A stretch of DNA of 64,000 nt from NCBI GenBank assembly GCA_030426345.1, contig JAUHYU010000009.1, positions 1-64,000 of the forward strand, written 5' to 3'. A model generated the notes under the pieces. It ran no database searches. It was not told the origin of the DNA and saw only the letters and a list, made by a program, of their open reading frames with translations. Source of the stretch: Bacteroidia bacterium (GTDB lineage Bacteria; Bacteroidota; Bacteroidia; Cytophagales; Cyclobacteriaceae). Position 1 is the stretch's first letter, and every line of letters starts with the position of its first letter. The position numbers and the translations under genes are program-made. Of the stretch, positions 30,379 through 40,571 are shown in pieces.

Positions 30379-31104
30379 TTAATAAAAGTCATAAGGACAG
30401 GGAACGTCCCAGATAATATAGCTAATTGAAAAGCCAACGAAATTGTACCAGTCGTTGTCGTACTTATTGCCGTATTGGTAGTTTTTATTGGCAATATCTC
30501 CATCAGAATACCCATCTAAATGATCAAAAAACAGAGATCGGATACCTATTTCGAGATTAAGGTTTATTTGTGGGTTTAGAGCATATTTTATACCACCTCC
30601 AAAAGGAAGGGCCAACTGTATGTTACTGCTTCCATTGAGATTTTGGTCTCCACCAAAAAAGCCAAAACCACCAATTCCCACAAGCATATAGGGAGACCAA
30701 CGATTAAGTGAATGCTCACCTTTATAATCTAAGAAATTATATTCTAAAATTGCAGCAGCCTCTACAATGGTTGATTGAAATGATGCTTGCCTATTTGCTG
30801 CGAATGGATCAATCGGATTTTTATCCGTTCCACTAATCATTCCACCGGTGAGACTCGCCCTGACGCTAAAAATATTATCAAAATTATGTTTATAAAACCC
30901 GAGGATTCCAGGCTTTACGTTTTCCATGGAATATCCACGCATTAAATCCCCTGCATAATTAATACCTCCTATGCCCACGCCAATTTCAGAACGCTGTGCA
31001 AATCCATGGCTCGATATCGCCAGAAAGATACAAACACAAATTATTTTCAATTTCAAATCATAAATGCTTAATGTCCGACTATAACGCAAGATGGCATAGA
31101 TCAA
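30379..31104 (-). CDS. PorG-like (DUF6089) outer membrane beta-barrel protein, short paralog
   Basis: SEIGVGIGGINYAGDLMRGYSMENVKPGILGFYKHNF; adjacent to two related ORFs. Confidence 0.75.
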   Translation of the reverse strand: MIYAILRYSRTLSIYDLKLKIICVCIFLAISSHGFAQRSEIGVGIGGINYAGDLMRGYSMENVKPGILGFYKHNFDNIFSVRASLTGGMISGTDKNPIDPFAANRQASFQSTIVEAAAILEYNFLDYKGEHSLNRWSPYMLVGIGGFGFFGGDQNLNGSSNIQLALPFGGGIKYALNPQINLNLEIGIRSLFFDHLDGYSDGDIANKNYQYGNKYDNDWYNFVGFSISYIIWDVPCPYDFY

Positions 31105-32135
31105 TTGGCAAATATATAAGAAAACTTAATGGACGTTATTGTAATTACGTCACTTTTACTACCTCCTCTTACATCACCGTCATTGCCAAATCCGTGATAA
31201 ACGGTATATGATTGGCCATCGTATTTAGACTCGTATGTGTATTCACTTGTAGAATTGTTGATTATATTTTGATCTCTCAATTTATTTTTTATCACTGCTG
31301 TTGTCTCCTGTGATCTGTCAGACAATGTCCGTGCCAACTCGCTATCCAGAACTCCCAAATCCACATAATCTGATCCTACATCATCGAGATAATCAGAAAG
31401 AAAGTATACCGCAGAAGCCTCCAAGTACAGGTCCATCTTATATCCGAGCCTAATTCTGACGCCACCTCCAAAGGGAATTCCAAGCTGGATGGGGCTATAT
31501 TTATTGCCATAGTCGGGGTGATTTTGCCCTTCTGTTCCAAGCGGTCTTAGAGCCACCCAATCACCTGCATTGCCAAATGGAATCCCATCCCGTGACATTT
31601 CTGGAACTTTTGCTTTAGGGTTGCTGTAAAGAACAGATAGTCCTGCCGATAAGTAAACATTAAAATTTCTACGCTTAAAGTACTCAAACGGATCGCGAAG
31701 CAAGTTCAAATTGCTAATCAGTGAGATACCAACCATATCATTTCTAAAGCTCAAATTGCGCACATATTTTCTTGCTGCAACTGTAGTAGCGTACGGGTCT
31801 GAAAAATTATCATTACTGAAAATTCTACCATACATCAATTCCCCTTTGAAAAATAAATGACTGGATTGGTGGTAATTGACAAATGCGGAAACTCCGGGAC
31901 GCATGGATTTTAGGGTGTTTTTGAGGTAGTTTTCATTGGCCGAGAGATCCCCAAAGTAGTTTAGCATGTGAACCCCAATCCCACCATTAAAATATTTAGT
32001 TTCTTTTGTTGCTCTTAAATATCCTGCTTCTGAGGAGTGGTTCTTTCTTTTATACTTAAATTCTGTATACTGTGAAAATGCATCTACAGATAGCAGATTA
32101 CAGAAAACAAGGATATATAAAACTCTAACGCCCAC
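31101..32135 (-). CDS. PorG-like (DUF6089) outer membrane beta-barrel protein
   Basis: YFNGGIGVHMLNYFGDLSANENYLKNTLKSMRPGVSAFVNYH..; strong similarity to the next ORF. Confidence 0.8.
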   Translation of the reverse strand: MGVRVLYILVFCNLLSVDAFSQYTEFKYKRKNHSSEAGYLRATKETKYFNGGIGVHMLNYFGDLSANENYLKNTLKSMRPGVSAFVNYHQSSHLFFKGELMYGRIFSNDNFSDPYATTVAARKYVRNLSFRNDMVGISLISNLNLLRDPFEYFKRRNFNVYLSAGLSVLYSNPKAKVPEMSRDGIPFGNAGDWVALRPLGTEGQNHPDYGNKYSPIQLGIPFGGGVRIRLGYKMDLYLEASAVYFLSDYLDDVGSDYVDLGVLDSELARTLSDRSQETTAVIKNKLRDQNIINNSTSEYTYESKYDGQSYTVYHGFGNDGDVRGGSKSDVITITSIKFSYIFAN

Positions 32136-33180
32136 GGGTTTTATTTAGAATATAAGAAATTTTAAAACTAGAAACTAGAAAAGTATCGTTGCTTGGCCCT
32201 CCTCTTTTAGCACCAGTTTCCTGCCCATAACCCTTAATTACCGTGTACAAGTCCCCATCATATTTTGAAATATATTGTACCTTGGTGGTACTGGATAAAT
32301 CCCTGTTTTTTCCATTGCTAACGGCTAGTTCTTCGGCAGACCGATCAGACATAGATTTGGCCAAATCGCCCTCCAATGCTCCGAGGTCTACATATTTTTC
32401 GCTGACATCATCAATATAATCTGTTAAAAGAAGTCGATAGTTTACCTCCACTGATAAATCCAACTGCTCTGAAATCTTAAAGGAAAACCCGCCCCCAAAG
32501 GGTATGGAAATTTGAATATTGCTGTATGGACTTCTGTCATAATATGGACTAAATTGGCCCTCTGTTCCCAATGGTCTTAAAGAAACCCACTCACCTGAGT
32601 TGGGATATCGTTCGTTATTGGGTTTGAAATCAGGCACCTTACCTTTTGGGTCATGGTAAAAAATACTAATACCACCATTAACGTAAATATTGAAGGATTT
32701 CCTTTGACGGAAACTCAGGTAATTCTTAAAAAAATACAACTGAGACATCAAAGAAAAATCAAATATGTCATTCCTAAAACTCAAATTGCGGATGTATCTG
32801 CCCCTCGACTCCACTCCTTGAGGATTAGCAGAAATATAATCTTCACCTGTCAATCTGCCATATAGTAATTCTGCTTTTAAGCTCATTCTGGGCCTATAGT
32901 GGTATCGAGCAAATGCACTTATCCCCAGCTTGATCTGACTAATGTCTGTGCTAATAAAATTTTCAGCAGGGGCGAGGTCGCCAAAATAGGTGAGCAAATT
33001 GAAACTACCACCTATGGATAAGTAGCGATTTTTTTTAAAATCCTTTTTCTTAACTTTGAACCTCTCCATATTGGAGCGATACCCCAAATCTGTTTTAGGG
33101 CGTTTGTCCTGACCCTGCGCTATCCATGGCATGGAAAATAGAATTAAAATGAAATATGTGAATAGCCGTGTCTTCATCAA
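32125..33180 (-). CDS. PorG-like (DUF6089) outer membrane beta-barrel protein
   Basis: YLSIGGSFNLLTYFGDLAPAENFISTDISQIKLGISAFARYHYRPRMSLKAELLYGRL; next to nadK. Confidence 0.82.
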   Translation of the reverse strand: MMKTRLFTYFILILFSMPWIAQGQDKRPKTDLGYRSNMERFKVKKKDFKKNRYLSIGGSFNLLTYFGDLAPAENFISTDISQIKLGISAFARYHYRPRMSLKAELLYGRLTGEDYISANPQGVESRGRYIRNLSFRNDIFDFSLMSQLYFFKNYLSFRQRKSFNIYVNGGISIFYHDPKGKVPDFKPNNERYPNSGEWVSLRPLGTEGQFSPYYDRSPYSNIQISIPFGGGFSFKISEQLDLSVEVNYRLLLTDYIDDVSEKYVDLGALEGDLAKSMSDRSAEELAVSNGKNRDLSSTTKVQYISKYDGDLYTVIKGYGQETGAKRGGPSNDTFLVSSFKISYILNKTRGR

Positions 33181-33181
33181 T

Positions 33182-34057
33182 TTAGTTCCTTACATCCAGT
33201 CCCCAATTCAATTTTTTGCGCAAAGTGTTCACAAATCCATACCCATCAAATTTTATCAATTTTGCTTCAAATGCTTCTTTACAAACTCGAAGTTTCAATC
33301 CTGATGGAATAATGATAGATCTTGAGTCTAACGAAGTCATACAATAATTGCTCCTACTCTCGACTTCTAACGTGATCGTACATGAGTCTGAAACAATCAA
33401 CGGACGAACATTCAGGTTATGCGGGCTGACAGGTGTCAATATAAGGTTATTGGAATGTGGCATCACAACAGGACCACCGCAACTCAGTGAATAACCAGTC
33501 GATCCTGTAGGCGTGGCGATGATTAGGCCATCTGCCCAATACGAATTTAAAAATTCATCATTGATATAGGTATGGACTGTGATCATCGAAGAAGTGTCTT
33601 GTTTTAATACTGCCACTTCATTCAACCCAAAATTCAGATCACCAAAAATGCCATCTTCGGATTCTATTTTTATCAACATGCGTGAATCAAGGGTGTAGCT
33701 TTTGGTTTCTATGCATGCCATGGCTTCGGCTATCATTTCTTTATTGGTTGTAGCCAAAAAACCAAGCCTGCCTGTATTTACACCCAAAATGGGAACTTCC
33801 GATTTGCCAACATGCGTTATAGTTTCCAACAGCGTACCATCCCCTCCTATGCTAATAACAAAATCAAAATCATCAAACGCTGATTCAGGGGTATATGCCA
33901 TACAATCCTTTACGTCCACGTTATTTTCCTCGGCCTGATCATAAAATGTCTGTGAAAGAAAAATCTCATGTTTCTTTTCCCTTAGAAGGCCAATGGTATA
34001 TTCGATTACATGGATAGAATGCCCGGCAAATACTTTTCCGTGGATTGCTATTTTCAT
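33182..34057 (-). CDS. nadK: NAD kinase
   Basis: VISIGGDGTLLETI, GVNTGRLGFLA, TPTGSTGYSLSCGGPVV. Confidence 0.97.
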   Translation of the reverse strand: MKIAIHGKVFAGHSIHVIEYTIGLLREKKHEIFLSQTFYDQAEENNVDVKDCMAYTPESAFDDFDFVISIGGDGTLLETITHVGKSEVPILGVNTGRLGFLATTNKEMIAEAMACIETKSYTLDSRMLIKIESEDGIFGDLNFGLNEVAVLKQDTSSMITVHTYINDEFLNSYWADGLIIATPTGSTGYSLSCGGPVVMPHSNNLILTPVSPHNLNVRPLIVSDSCTITLEVESRSNYCMTSLDSRSIIIPSGLKLRVCKEAFEAKLIKFDGYGFVNTLRKKLNWGLDVRN

Positions 34058-34108
34058 ATTAAACCTGAAAGATAATGATGTAATTTATGTAAATGATCCT
34101 GAAAGGGA

Positions 34109-34774
34109 TTATATATCGAGGAAATTTAATAGGTTGTCCAGCCTTTCCCGTTCTGTTTCTTTGGTGCTGCTTTCATGGAATTTTGCTGCTATTTTATAGT
34201 TAAATCTTTCCAAAGTGGCAACAACGGTAGTCAGGTCTTCTTTGTTGATCTTGAGCGTGAGGTATATAAAATTTGGGTCGCCAGGCGACTGACTCAGAAA
34301 TGCCCCTAATATCTTAGCATCATCTGATTCTATCAAACGGCTAATTTCTGACATAGAATAATCCATATATCTCATTTCCAAAACAAGAATTCCGCCTTGG
34401 CCCTGCACGGCAAGAGTGCTGGCAAAAGCTTTCAAGGTATCTTCATTTCTGGAAACACCCAGATATTCTCCGTCATGGTTGACAATTGCTACTAATTCAG
34501 AATCACATTCCTTTGCTACTCTGATCAGATCCAATAGATGCTGGTCTTCATTAACATAGCACTGTTCAGCAATGAGCTTGAGGTCCCCAATTTTTCGGTC
34601 TAGATTATTTCCATCAAGAATTATGTCCTCGGTAACCAAACCCTTAAAGGCCTTTTTGTCGATGACCGGAAGCTGATTGGTCTTGAGCTCCTCCATCCAG
34701 ATTATAGCCTTTTCAGCTGCATCGGTGTACTTCAGCGCAGGGATCATCTGATTTATAAGTTCTTCAGCAATCAT
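34109..34774 (-). CDS. CBS-domain protein
   Basis: Two CBS-like repeats (LPVIDKKAFKGLVTEDIIL; LVAIVNHDGEYLGVSRNEDTL). Confidence 0.8.
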   Translation of the reverse strand: MIAEELINQMIPALKYTDAAEKAIIWMEELKTNQLPVIDKKAFKGLVTEDIILDGNNLDRKIGDLKLIAEQCYVNEDQHLLDLIRVAKECDSELVAIVNHDGEYLGVSRNEDTLKAFASTLAVQGQGGILVLEMRYMDYSMSEISRLIESDDAKILGAFLSQSPGDPNFIYLTLKINKEDLTTVVATLERFNYKIAAKFHESSTKETERERLDNLLNFLDI

Positions 34775-35538
34775 GTTTCTATTTTTTCAGGTACTAAAAA
34801 GTCCCATAATATTTCATTGAACTTTTCCGGTTGCTCCATCATCGGCGCATGACAACATTTGTCAATGAATCTCAATGTCGAATTTGGGATCAACCTGTTA
34901 AAATCGTGAGCCACCAATGGTGGCGTAATCGTATCGTTCAATCCCCATATCAACAAAGTTGGCACCTCAATGTTTGAAATTTCATTGGCCATATTATGGC
35001 GTTGTGCTGATTTAGCGATGGCGACAATGTTTAAACATTTAGCAATGCTCTTGGTGGTTTCAAATATTTCCCTGATGTATTCTTCGGTGATACTCTTAGG
35101 ATCGTAAAATGTATATTCTGCACGCTCCTTGATATATTCGTAACTTCCGCGTTTTGGATATGAGCCTCCCATGGCATTTTCAAACAGACCGGAACTTCCA
35201 GTCAATATCATTTTACTAACGGTTTCCTGACGTCTCAGCGTATAAATCAAAGCGACGTGACCTCCCAAGGAATTACCCATAAGGGTCATATTGTCGAGTT
35301 TCATCAGGTCAACAAATCCTTCCAAATGATCGACCAATGCATCCAGGCCGATCTTCCTAAACGGTAGATCATAAATGGGCAACATCGGGATAATGATCTT
35401 GAAATGATCCCTGAAATTGTTGATTACATCATCCCAATTGCTCAAAGCACCAAATAATCCATGAAGCAACACCAGATTTGGCCCGGAGCCTTCTTCGATG
35501 TATTTATACTTCCCAACTTCCTTTAATTCAAATGGCAT
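34771..35538 (-). CDS. Alpha/beta hydrolase
   Basis: LVLLHGLFGALSNWDDVI, LMGNSLGGHVAL, catalytic His context KCCHAPMMEQPEKFN. Confidence 0.92.
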   Translation of the reverse strand: MPFELKEVGKYKYIEEGSGPNLVLLHGLFGALSNWDDVINNFRDHFKIIIPMLPIYDLPFRKIGLDALVDHLEGFVDLMKLDNMTLMGNSLGGHVALIYTLRRQETVSKMILTGSSGLFENAMGGSYPKRGSYEYIKERAEYTFYDPKSITEEYIREIFETTKSIAKCLNIVAIAKSAQRHNMANEISNIEVPTLLIWGLNDTITPPLVAHDFNRLIPNSTLRFIDKCCHAPMMEQPEKFNEILWDFLVPEKIET

Positions 35539-35592
35539 AATATTAGATAATCAAACGTTTTGATTGAAAAGTAAACTTTATTTATTAATAAT

Positions 35593-36162
35593 TCAATTGG
35601 ATAAGGAATTTATATTTTTCCAATTTCTTAATATTTCTAGCCCATATTCCGTAAGGAGCGCCTCGGGATGAAACTGCAAACCATAAATTGGAAGTGTTTT
35701 ATGCTTCATCGCCATGACCTCTCCTTCATCCGTTTTTGCCAAAACCTCCAAATCGCCTGGCAGGTTTTCGCAGATTAGTGAATGATACCTGACTACTTGC
35801 GTGTTTGTGGGAATGCCATCAAAAATCTTGTCGCCCAAGTGGATTATATTTGATGTTTTCCCGTGCATGGGTTTATGGGATTTTACCACATTTCCACTAA
35901 AAAATTTTCCAATAGCCTGATGGCCAAGGCATATCCCCAATACTGGTATTTTATCATGATAAAAGCCTAAAATTTCCATGAGATTACCAGCATTTTCTGG
36001 CACGCCTGGACCGGGTGAAAAAACTACTGCTTTATACTTCTCGGATTGCAATTCATGAAGCGGGGTATTATTTCTACACACTTTTACTTCTAAATCTAAT
36101 TGATGGAAATAATCAACCAGGTTGTAAGTGAAAGAATCGAAATTATCGACAAGTAAGATCAA
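35593..36162 (-). CDS. Glutamine amidotransferase, anthranilate/aminodeoxychorismate synthase component II
   Basis: LVDNFDSFTYNLVDYF, SPGPGVPENAGN, VLGICLGHQAIGKFF, GLQFHPEALLTEYG. Confidence 0.93.
   Translation of the reverse strand: MILLVDNFDSFTYNLVDYFHQLDLEVKVCRNNTPLHELQSEKYKAVVFSPGPGVPENAGNLMEILGFYHDKIPVLGICLGHQAIGKFFSGNVVKSHKPMHGKTSNIIHLGDKIFDGIPTNTQVVRYHSLICENLPGDLEVLAKTDEGEVMAMKHKTLPIYGLQFHPEALLTEYGLEILRNWKNINSLSN
35960..35980 (-). repeat. Dispersed motif copy (in glutamine amidotransferase gene)
   Basis: rc = CATGGAAATTTTAGGCTTTTA. Confidence 0.7.
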
Positions 36163-36692
36163 GAAGTGAAGCTATCAAATAATTCTTCCAATGTTTTCAT
36201 GAAATCCTTGAAGGACGGAAAAATTGCGGATACAAAATCACTTGCTTGGCCTGCAAATCCAGAAACCACAGGTAGTATGCTGGAGTTTTTTGTGAAACTC
36301 TCGGGAAGATTAAAATTCAGGCTCGTCATTACCCAAAGCAAAATACTCAATGCGAGTGCCCCTTTTGCAATCCCGATGAGTGCCCCGCCGAGGTTATCAA
36401 CCAAACCAAATGGAGTTAGATGAATTACGCTTTTGATAAATTTACCCAAGAGATTTACCAACATCAGAATCAAAACAAAAACAGCGAGAAACGCTACAAA
36501 AGGCAAGAAATTGCCAAATCCATCGTACATTTTTGACAGAAAATCCATACCGACATGTAGCAATTTAAACCCCCCAACGATGGCCAAGGCAAATGCCACA
36601 ATCCCGATCAACTCTAGAATCAGGCCTTTCTTATAACCACTATATGCCCCTATCAACAGTATTACCGATATGGCAATGTCCGCCGTACTCAC
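36159..36692 (-). CDS. CvpA family membrane protein
   Basis: DIAISVILLIGAYSGYKKGLILELIG, LGKFIKSVIHLTPFGLVDNLGGALIGIAKG. Confidence 0.85.
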   Translation of the reverse strand: MSTADIAISVILLIGAYSGYKKGLILELIGIVAFALAIVGGFKLLHVGMDFLSKMYDGFGNFLPFVAFLAVFVLILMLVNLLGKFIKSVIHLTPFGLVDNLGGALIGIAKGALALSILLWVMTSLNFNLPESFTKNSSILPVVSGFAGQASDFVSAIFPSFKDFMKTLEELFDSFTS

Positions 36693-36696
36693 TTTG

Positions 36697-37146
36697 CTAA
36701 GATAAAAGTTGCTTGACGACTTGAGAAATCATTTTTCCATCGGCCTTTCCGGCCAATTCTTTAGATGCCATCCCCATTACTTTGCCCATGTCTTTCATGG
36801 AATTTGCACTCACTTTAGCAATTATTTCACTCACTTTGCTTGCAAGCTCCTCTTCAGACAATTGTTCCGGTAAGTACCTTTTGATCACGTCTAGTTCTGA
36901 TTGCTCTGTTTCTGCTAAGTCAGAGCGGTTTTGTTGGGTATAAAGCGCAATGCTGTCTGTGCGTTGTTTTGCAGCTTTTTGTAAAATTTTCATCTCTGCA
37001 TCAGCACCAATTCCTTCGCCTGCACCCTTTTCAGTTTGTGCCAACAAGATCATAGATTTGATAGCACGAAGTGCTCGTAAATCATCTTTGTTCTTTTCGA
37101 GCATCGCCTTTTTTATATCGGCGTCGATTTGTTCTTTTAAACTCAT
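36697..37146 (-). CDS. GatB/YqeY domain-containing protein
   Basis: LKEQIDADIKKAMLEKNKDDLRALRAIKSMI, DMGKVMGMASKELAGKADGKMISQVVK. Confidence 0.93.
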   Translation of the reverse strand: MSLKEQIDADIKKAMLEKNKDDLRALRAIKSMILLAQTEKGAGEGIGADAEMKILQKAAKQRTDSIALYTQQNRSDLAETEQSELDVIKRYLPEQLSEEELASKVSEIIAKVSANSMKDMGKVMGMASKELAGKADGKMISQVVKQLLS

Positions 37147-37195
37147 AATTAATATACTTATCTTGCTGCAAAGTTATTGATTTTCCATTAAAGGT

Positions 37196-37915
37196 ATGAC
37201 GAAGCTTAGTGTAAATATAAATAAGATTGCAACTCTCCGCAATGCGCGAGGAGGCAAAATGCCCAATGTAGTACAGGTGGCCATGGATTGTGAGGCATTT
37301 GGGGCTGAGGGAATTACTGTGCACCCCAGACCTGACGAAAGACACATCACCTATAATGATGTTTTGGATTTGAAGCAAGTCGTAACTACCGAGTTTAACA
37401 TTGAAGGATATCCGGACAAACGCTATATGGATTTGGTGAAGAAAGTAAAGCCGCACCAAGCTACTCTGGTACCAGATCCTCCTGATGCTATCACCTCCAA
37501 TGCAGGATGGGATACAGTAGCTAATGCAGATTTGCTGAAAGATGTTATCCTACAATTAAAAAATGAAGGGATCAGAACATCCATATTTGTAGCTCCAGAT
37601 CTTAAAATCATCGAAGCGGCTAAATCCAATGGTACAGACCGAATAGAATTATACACTGAGCCGTATGCAGCCAGCTACGCGACAGATAAAGCATCTGCAA
37701 TACATTGTTTTATAACTGCAGCCAATAAGGCCAAAGAATTGGGCATAGGAATAAATGCTGGCCATGATCTAAGCCTTGAAAATTTGCGGTACTTAAAGGA
37801 ATGTATTCCGTTTTTGGATGAAGTCTCTATTGGGCATGCGCTTATTTGTGATGCACTTTATTATGGGTTAGAGAATACTATTCAGATGTACAAAAGAAAA
37901 CTAATATTGAATTAA
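37196..37915 (+). CDS. pdxJ: Pyridoxine 5'-phosphate synthase
   Basis: [42 protein letters not shown]. Confidence 0.96.
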   Translation: MTKLSVNINKIATLRNARGGKMPNVVQVAMDCEAFGAEGITVHPRPDERHITYNDVLDLKQVVTTEFNIEGYPDKRYMDLVKKVKPHQATLVPDPPDAITSNAGWDTVANADLLKDVILQLKNEGIRTSIFVAPDLKIIEAAKSNGTDRIELYTEPYAASYATDKASAIHCFITAANKAKELGIGINAGHDLSLENLRYLKECIPFLDEVSIGHALICDALYYGLENTIQMYKRKLILN

Positions 37916-37921
37916 TATTTT

Positions 37922-38800
37922 ATGAATAAATCAATGACCGGATACGGGCAGGCCCGTTTTGAAGATGACCAATACGCCATCAGTGTAGAAATAAAAACCC
38001 TCAACTCTAAATTTTTGGATGTCAATATCCGATTGCCAAAGGCCTTTAATGATAAGGAAATTCCATTGCGCAATTTGATAAGCGAAAAGTTGGAACGCGG
38101 TAAAGTGGGCTTGACTTTTGAATTTTTGAACAAAAGCAATACGGTTTCGAAGGTAAAGATCAATGAAGCTCTGTTTCGTGAATATTACGATAAACTGCTA
38201 GTACTTTCTGATGGCGTTAATTCTAACAGCAGCGATGTATTTAAAATGGCTATTCAGTTCCCGGAGGTTATCATCAATCAAGAAGATGATTCTGATAGGG
38301 TAAAAGACTGGGAGATCCTATTGTCGGTAATTTCAGAGGCTTTGGATAATTGCAACGAATTCCGATCTATGGAGGGTGAAATACTCTCAACAAATATTCA
38401 AAGCTATATCGAATCTATACAAAATAACCTAAATGAAGTATTGGAATTAGACCCATTGAGGGTTGAACGCATTCGATCCCGCATCAATGGTAATCTCGAT
38501 GAATTTGTGCAGCGCGAAGAAATTGATATAAATAGGTTGGAGCAAGAGTTGATCTATTATATAGAAAAACTCGATATCAGTGAAGAAAAGGTACGGCTGG
38601 CCAGCCACCTTGACTATTTTTTAGAGATACTAAACGGTCCAAAATCCATGGGAAAAAAACTGAATTTTATTGCTCAAGAAATTGGCCGCGAAATAAATAC
38701 TATTGGCTCCAAGGCTAACGATGCAGCTATGCAGAAGTTAGTTGTAAATATGAAAGAGGAACTGGAAAAGATCAAAGAACAACTGCTCAATATCCTATAA
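37922..38800 (+). CDS. YicC/YloC family endoribonuclease
   Basis: MNKSMTGYGQARFE, SVEIKTLNSKFLDVNIRLP, GKKLNFIAQEIGREINTIGSKANDA. Confidence 0.95.
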   Translation: MNKSMTGYGQARFEDDQYAISVEIKTLNSKFLDVNIRLPKAFNDKEIPLRNLISEKLERGKVGLTFEFLNKSNTVSKVKINEALFREYYDKLLVLSDGVNSNSSDVFKMAIQFPEVIINQEDDSDRVKDWEILLSVISEALDNCNEFRSMEGEILSTNIQSYIESIQNNLNEVLELDPLRVERIRSRINGNLDEFVQREEIDINRLEQELIYYIEKLDISEEKVRLASHLDYFLEILNGPKSMGKKLNFIAQEIGREINTIGSKANDAAMQKLVVNMKEELEKIKEQLLNIL

Positions 38801-38808
38801 CAAAAAAA

Positions 38809-38844
38809 CCTCTCCGCACAAGATTTTAATCCTGCGCGGAGAGG
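38809..38844. terminator. Bidirectional terminator between yicC-like (+) and susD-like (-)
   Basis: CCTCTCCGC...GCGGAGAGG stem; on minus strand followed by a 7-T run. Confidence 0.75.
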
Positions 38845-38867
38845 CCTTGAATCAAACCAAATATTAA

Positions 38868-40553
38868 TTAATAGGAGTCATTCTGAACCAAGTAACCTTC
38901 TAGAATAGAAGCTCCATCAACAGCAGACTGTGGAATTGGGAACAAACGTTTCTTGGGATCAGCATTTGTTTTCGCTGTATAGGGATCTTCATATTTTCCA
39001 AAACGAATCATATCAGTACGTCTTTGAAATTCCCAATAGAATTCAAATCCACGCTCACGATATAAGATATCAAGATCCATAGAAGCCAAGGCAGGTGCCG
39101 TATGTCTAGCAGTTCTTGATGCTCTCACTAAATTTACATCAGCTAGAGCACTAGCAGCATCACCTTTGCGCAATTGCGCCTCTGCACGCATCAAAAACAT
39201 ATCTGCATAACGAAGTACAATCAAATCTGCTTGCCCTCCATTTCTACCTGAACTTGATTCTTTACTAAATTCATATTTCTCTACTCTATATCCAGCACTA
39301 TGAGAGCTATTAGTGGTAAAATCAACTTCTAGGGTATGGTCAACAGGTGCACCCACGTCAGATCTACGATTGGTAACCAGATCTACTACATATTTATCAC
39401 CTTCACATCTCTCAAATGGATCTCCACCTTGGTCATGCTGTAGGCCATACAACAACCCTCTATAAATACCCCTGTCAATTTCAAAATCTTCAGCACTCAC
39501 ACATCCGGGTTCATTGATTAAATTATCTTTATGGAATCGAGGATCAGCATCTGCAGGATCTACTCCAGGATTTGCATCTACCCATGTTTGATAAAAATCA
39601 GGGGTAATAGCGGGACCATCAGTACCGTTGGCACTAGGAAATTCTGGAAGCGGATAAAAATCCCCCGACATGGAGAAATAAGCCATCCGATTGTGACCAC
39701 CCAAATCAGCACGTTGATCAATAGCAAATATCAATTCTTTATTTGTATGGTTTTCATCATCAAATATTTCAAAATATTCAGCTGAAAGTGCGTGTTCTCC
39801 AGAACTAATTACTTTGTTGGTATATTCAATAACCGCATCCATATCAGCCGTGCTAAAGTCAGGTGTTCCGTAAGGATCCCTATAAACAGCAGCATTCAAA
39901 TAAATTCTAGCCAATAGTGCCTGAACACCTGTTTTGGTCATTCTTCCCGGACCAACCTGAGTTACTGTAGCAACGCTTCCTTCCACATCTGTCAATTCAC
40001 TTATTAAATAATCAACTGCATCACTTCCTCTAAGTATTACAGATTGATCTTCAATTCTATCTTTGACAAACACCAAACCAAATGCATCGAGCAATATATG
40101 GTTGTAAAGGGCTCTCATTGCTCTTGACTCTGCTAAATAGATAGCAGATTGAGGATCAGATTCTGCCAAAATTTCTAATACAGAAATTGCACTAACTGCT
40201 GCGGCTATATGTTTTGTGACTCCATTCCAAACATCGCTCATGATGGCATTACCTGGGGTAGGAACATGTAAATATAAATCGGAAAATTTACCACCATCAC
40301 CCCAGTCAGTACCACCTCTATAAGGCAATATGGCTTCATCAGTAGAAATTTCCTGCATGGCAAAATATTTCGTATGTCTCCAAATATCATCCTGCGCTTG
40401 TGCATACACAGGGGCTAATGCAGCCACCGCTTCATCAATTCCTTCGGTACTTGGAGTCAAAGATTCATCCAAAATATTCTCTTCAAGATCTGTACAGTTC
40501 CAAGTTAATAGTAAGCTGCTTAGCAACAATACCATTGTTATCTTGTTTTTCAT
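38868..40553 (-). CDS. SusD/RagB family nutrient-binding outer membrane lipoprotein
   Basis: Lipobox LTWNCTDL, RAMRALYNHILLDAFG, LRYADMFLMRAEAQLRKGD, RERGFEFYWEFQRRTDMIRFGKY. Confidence 0.94.
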   Translation of the reverse strand: MKNKITMVLLLSSLLLTWNCTDLEENILDESLTPSTEGIDEAVAALAPVYAQAQDDIWRHTKYFAMQEISTDEAILPYRGGTDWGDGGKFSDLYLHVPTPGNAIMSDVWNGVTKHIAAAVSAISVLEILAESDPQSAIYLAESRAMRALYNHILLDAFGLVFVKDRIEDQSVILRGSDAVDYLISELTDVEGSVATVTQVGPGRMTKTGVQALLARIYLNAAVYRDPYGTPDFSTADMDAVIEYTNKVISSGEHALSAEYFEIFDDENHTNKELIFAIDQRADLGGHNRMAYFSMSGDFYPLPEFPSANGTDGPAITPDFYQTWVDANPGVDPADADPRFHKDNLINEPGCVSAEDFEIDRGIYRGLLYGLQHDQGGDPFERCEGDKYVVDLVTNRRSDVGAPVDHTLEVDFTTNSSHSAGYRVEKYEFSKESSSGRNGGQADLIVLRYADMFLMRAEAQLRKGDAASALADVNLVRASRTARHTAPALASMDLDILYRERGFEFYWEFQRRTDMIRFGKYEDPYTAKTNADPKKRLFPIPQSAVDGASILEGYLVQNDSY

Positions 40554-40571
40554 ATCTCTATATTTTTATTA

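Noticed and set aside
37283-37306. CATGGATTGTGAGGCATTTGG in pdxJ
   Set aside because: Partial match only, no T-run; may simply reflect the [10 protein letters not shown] protein segment.
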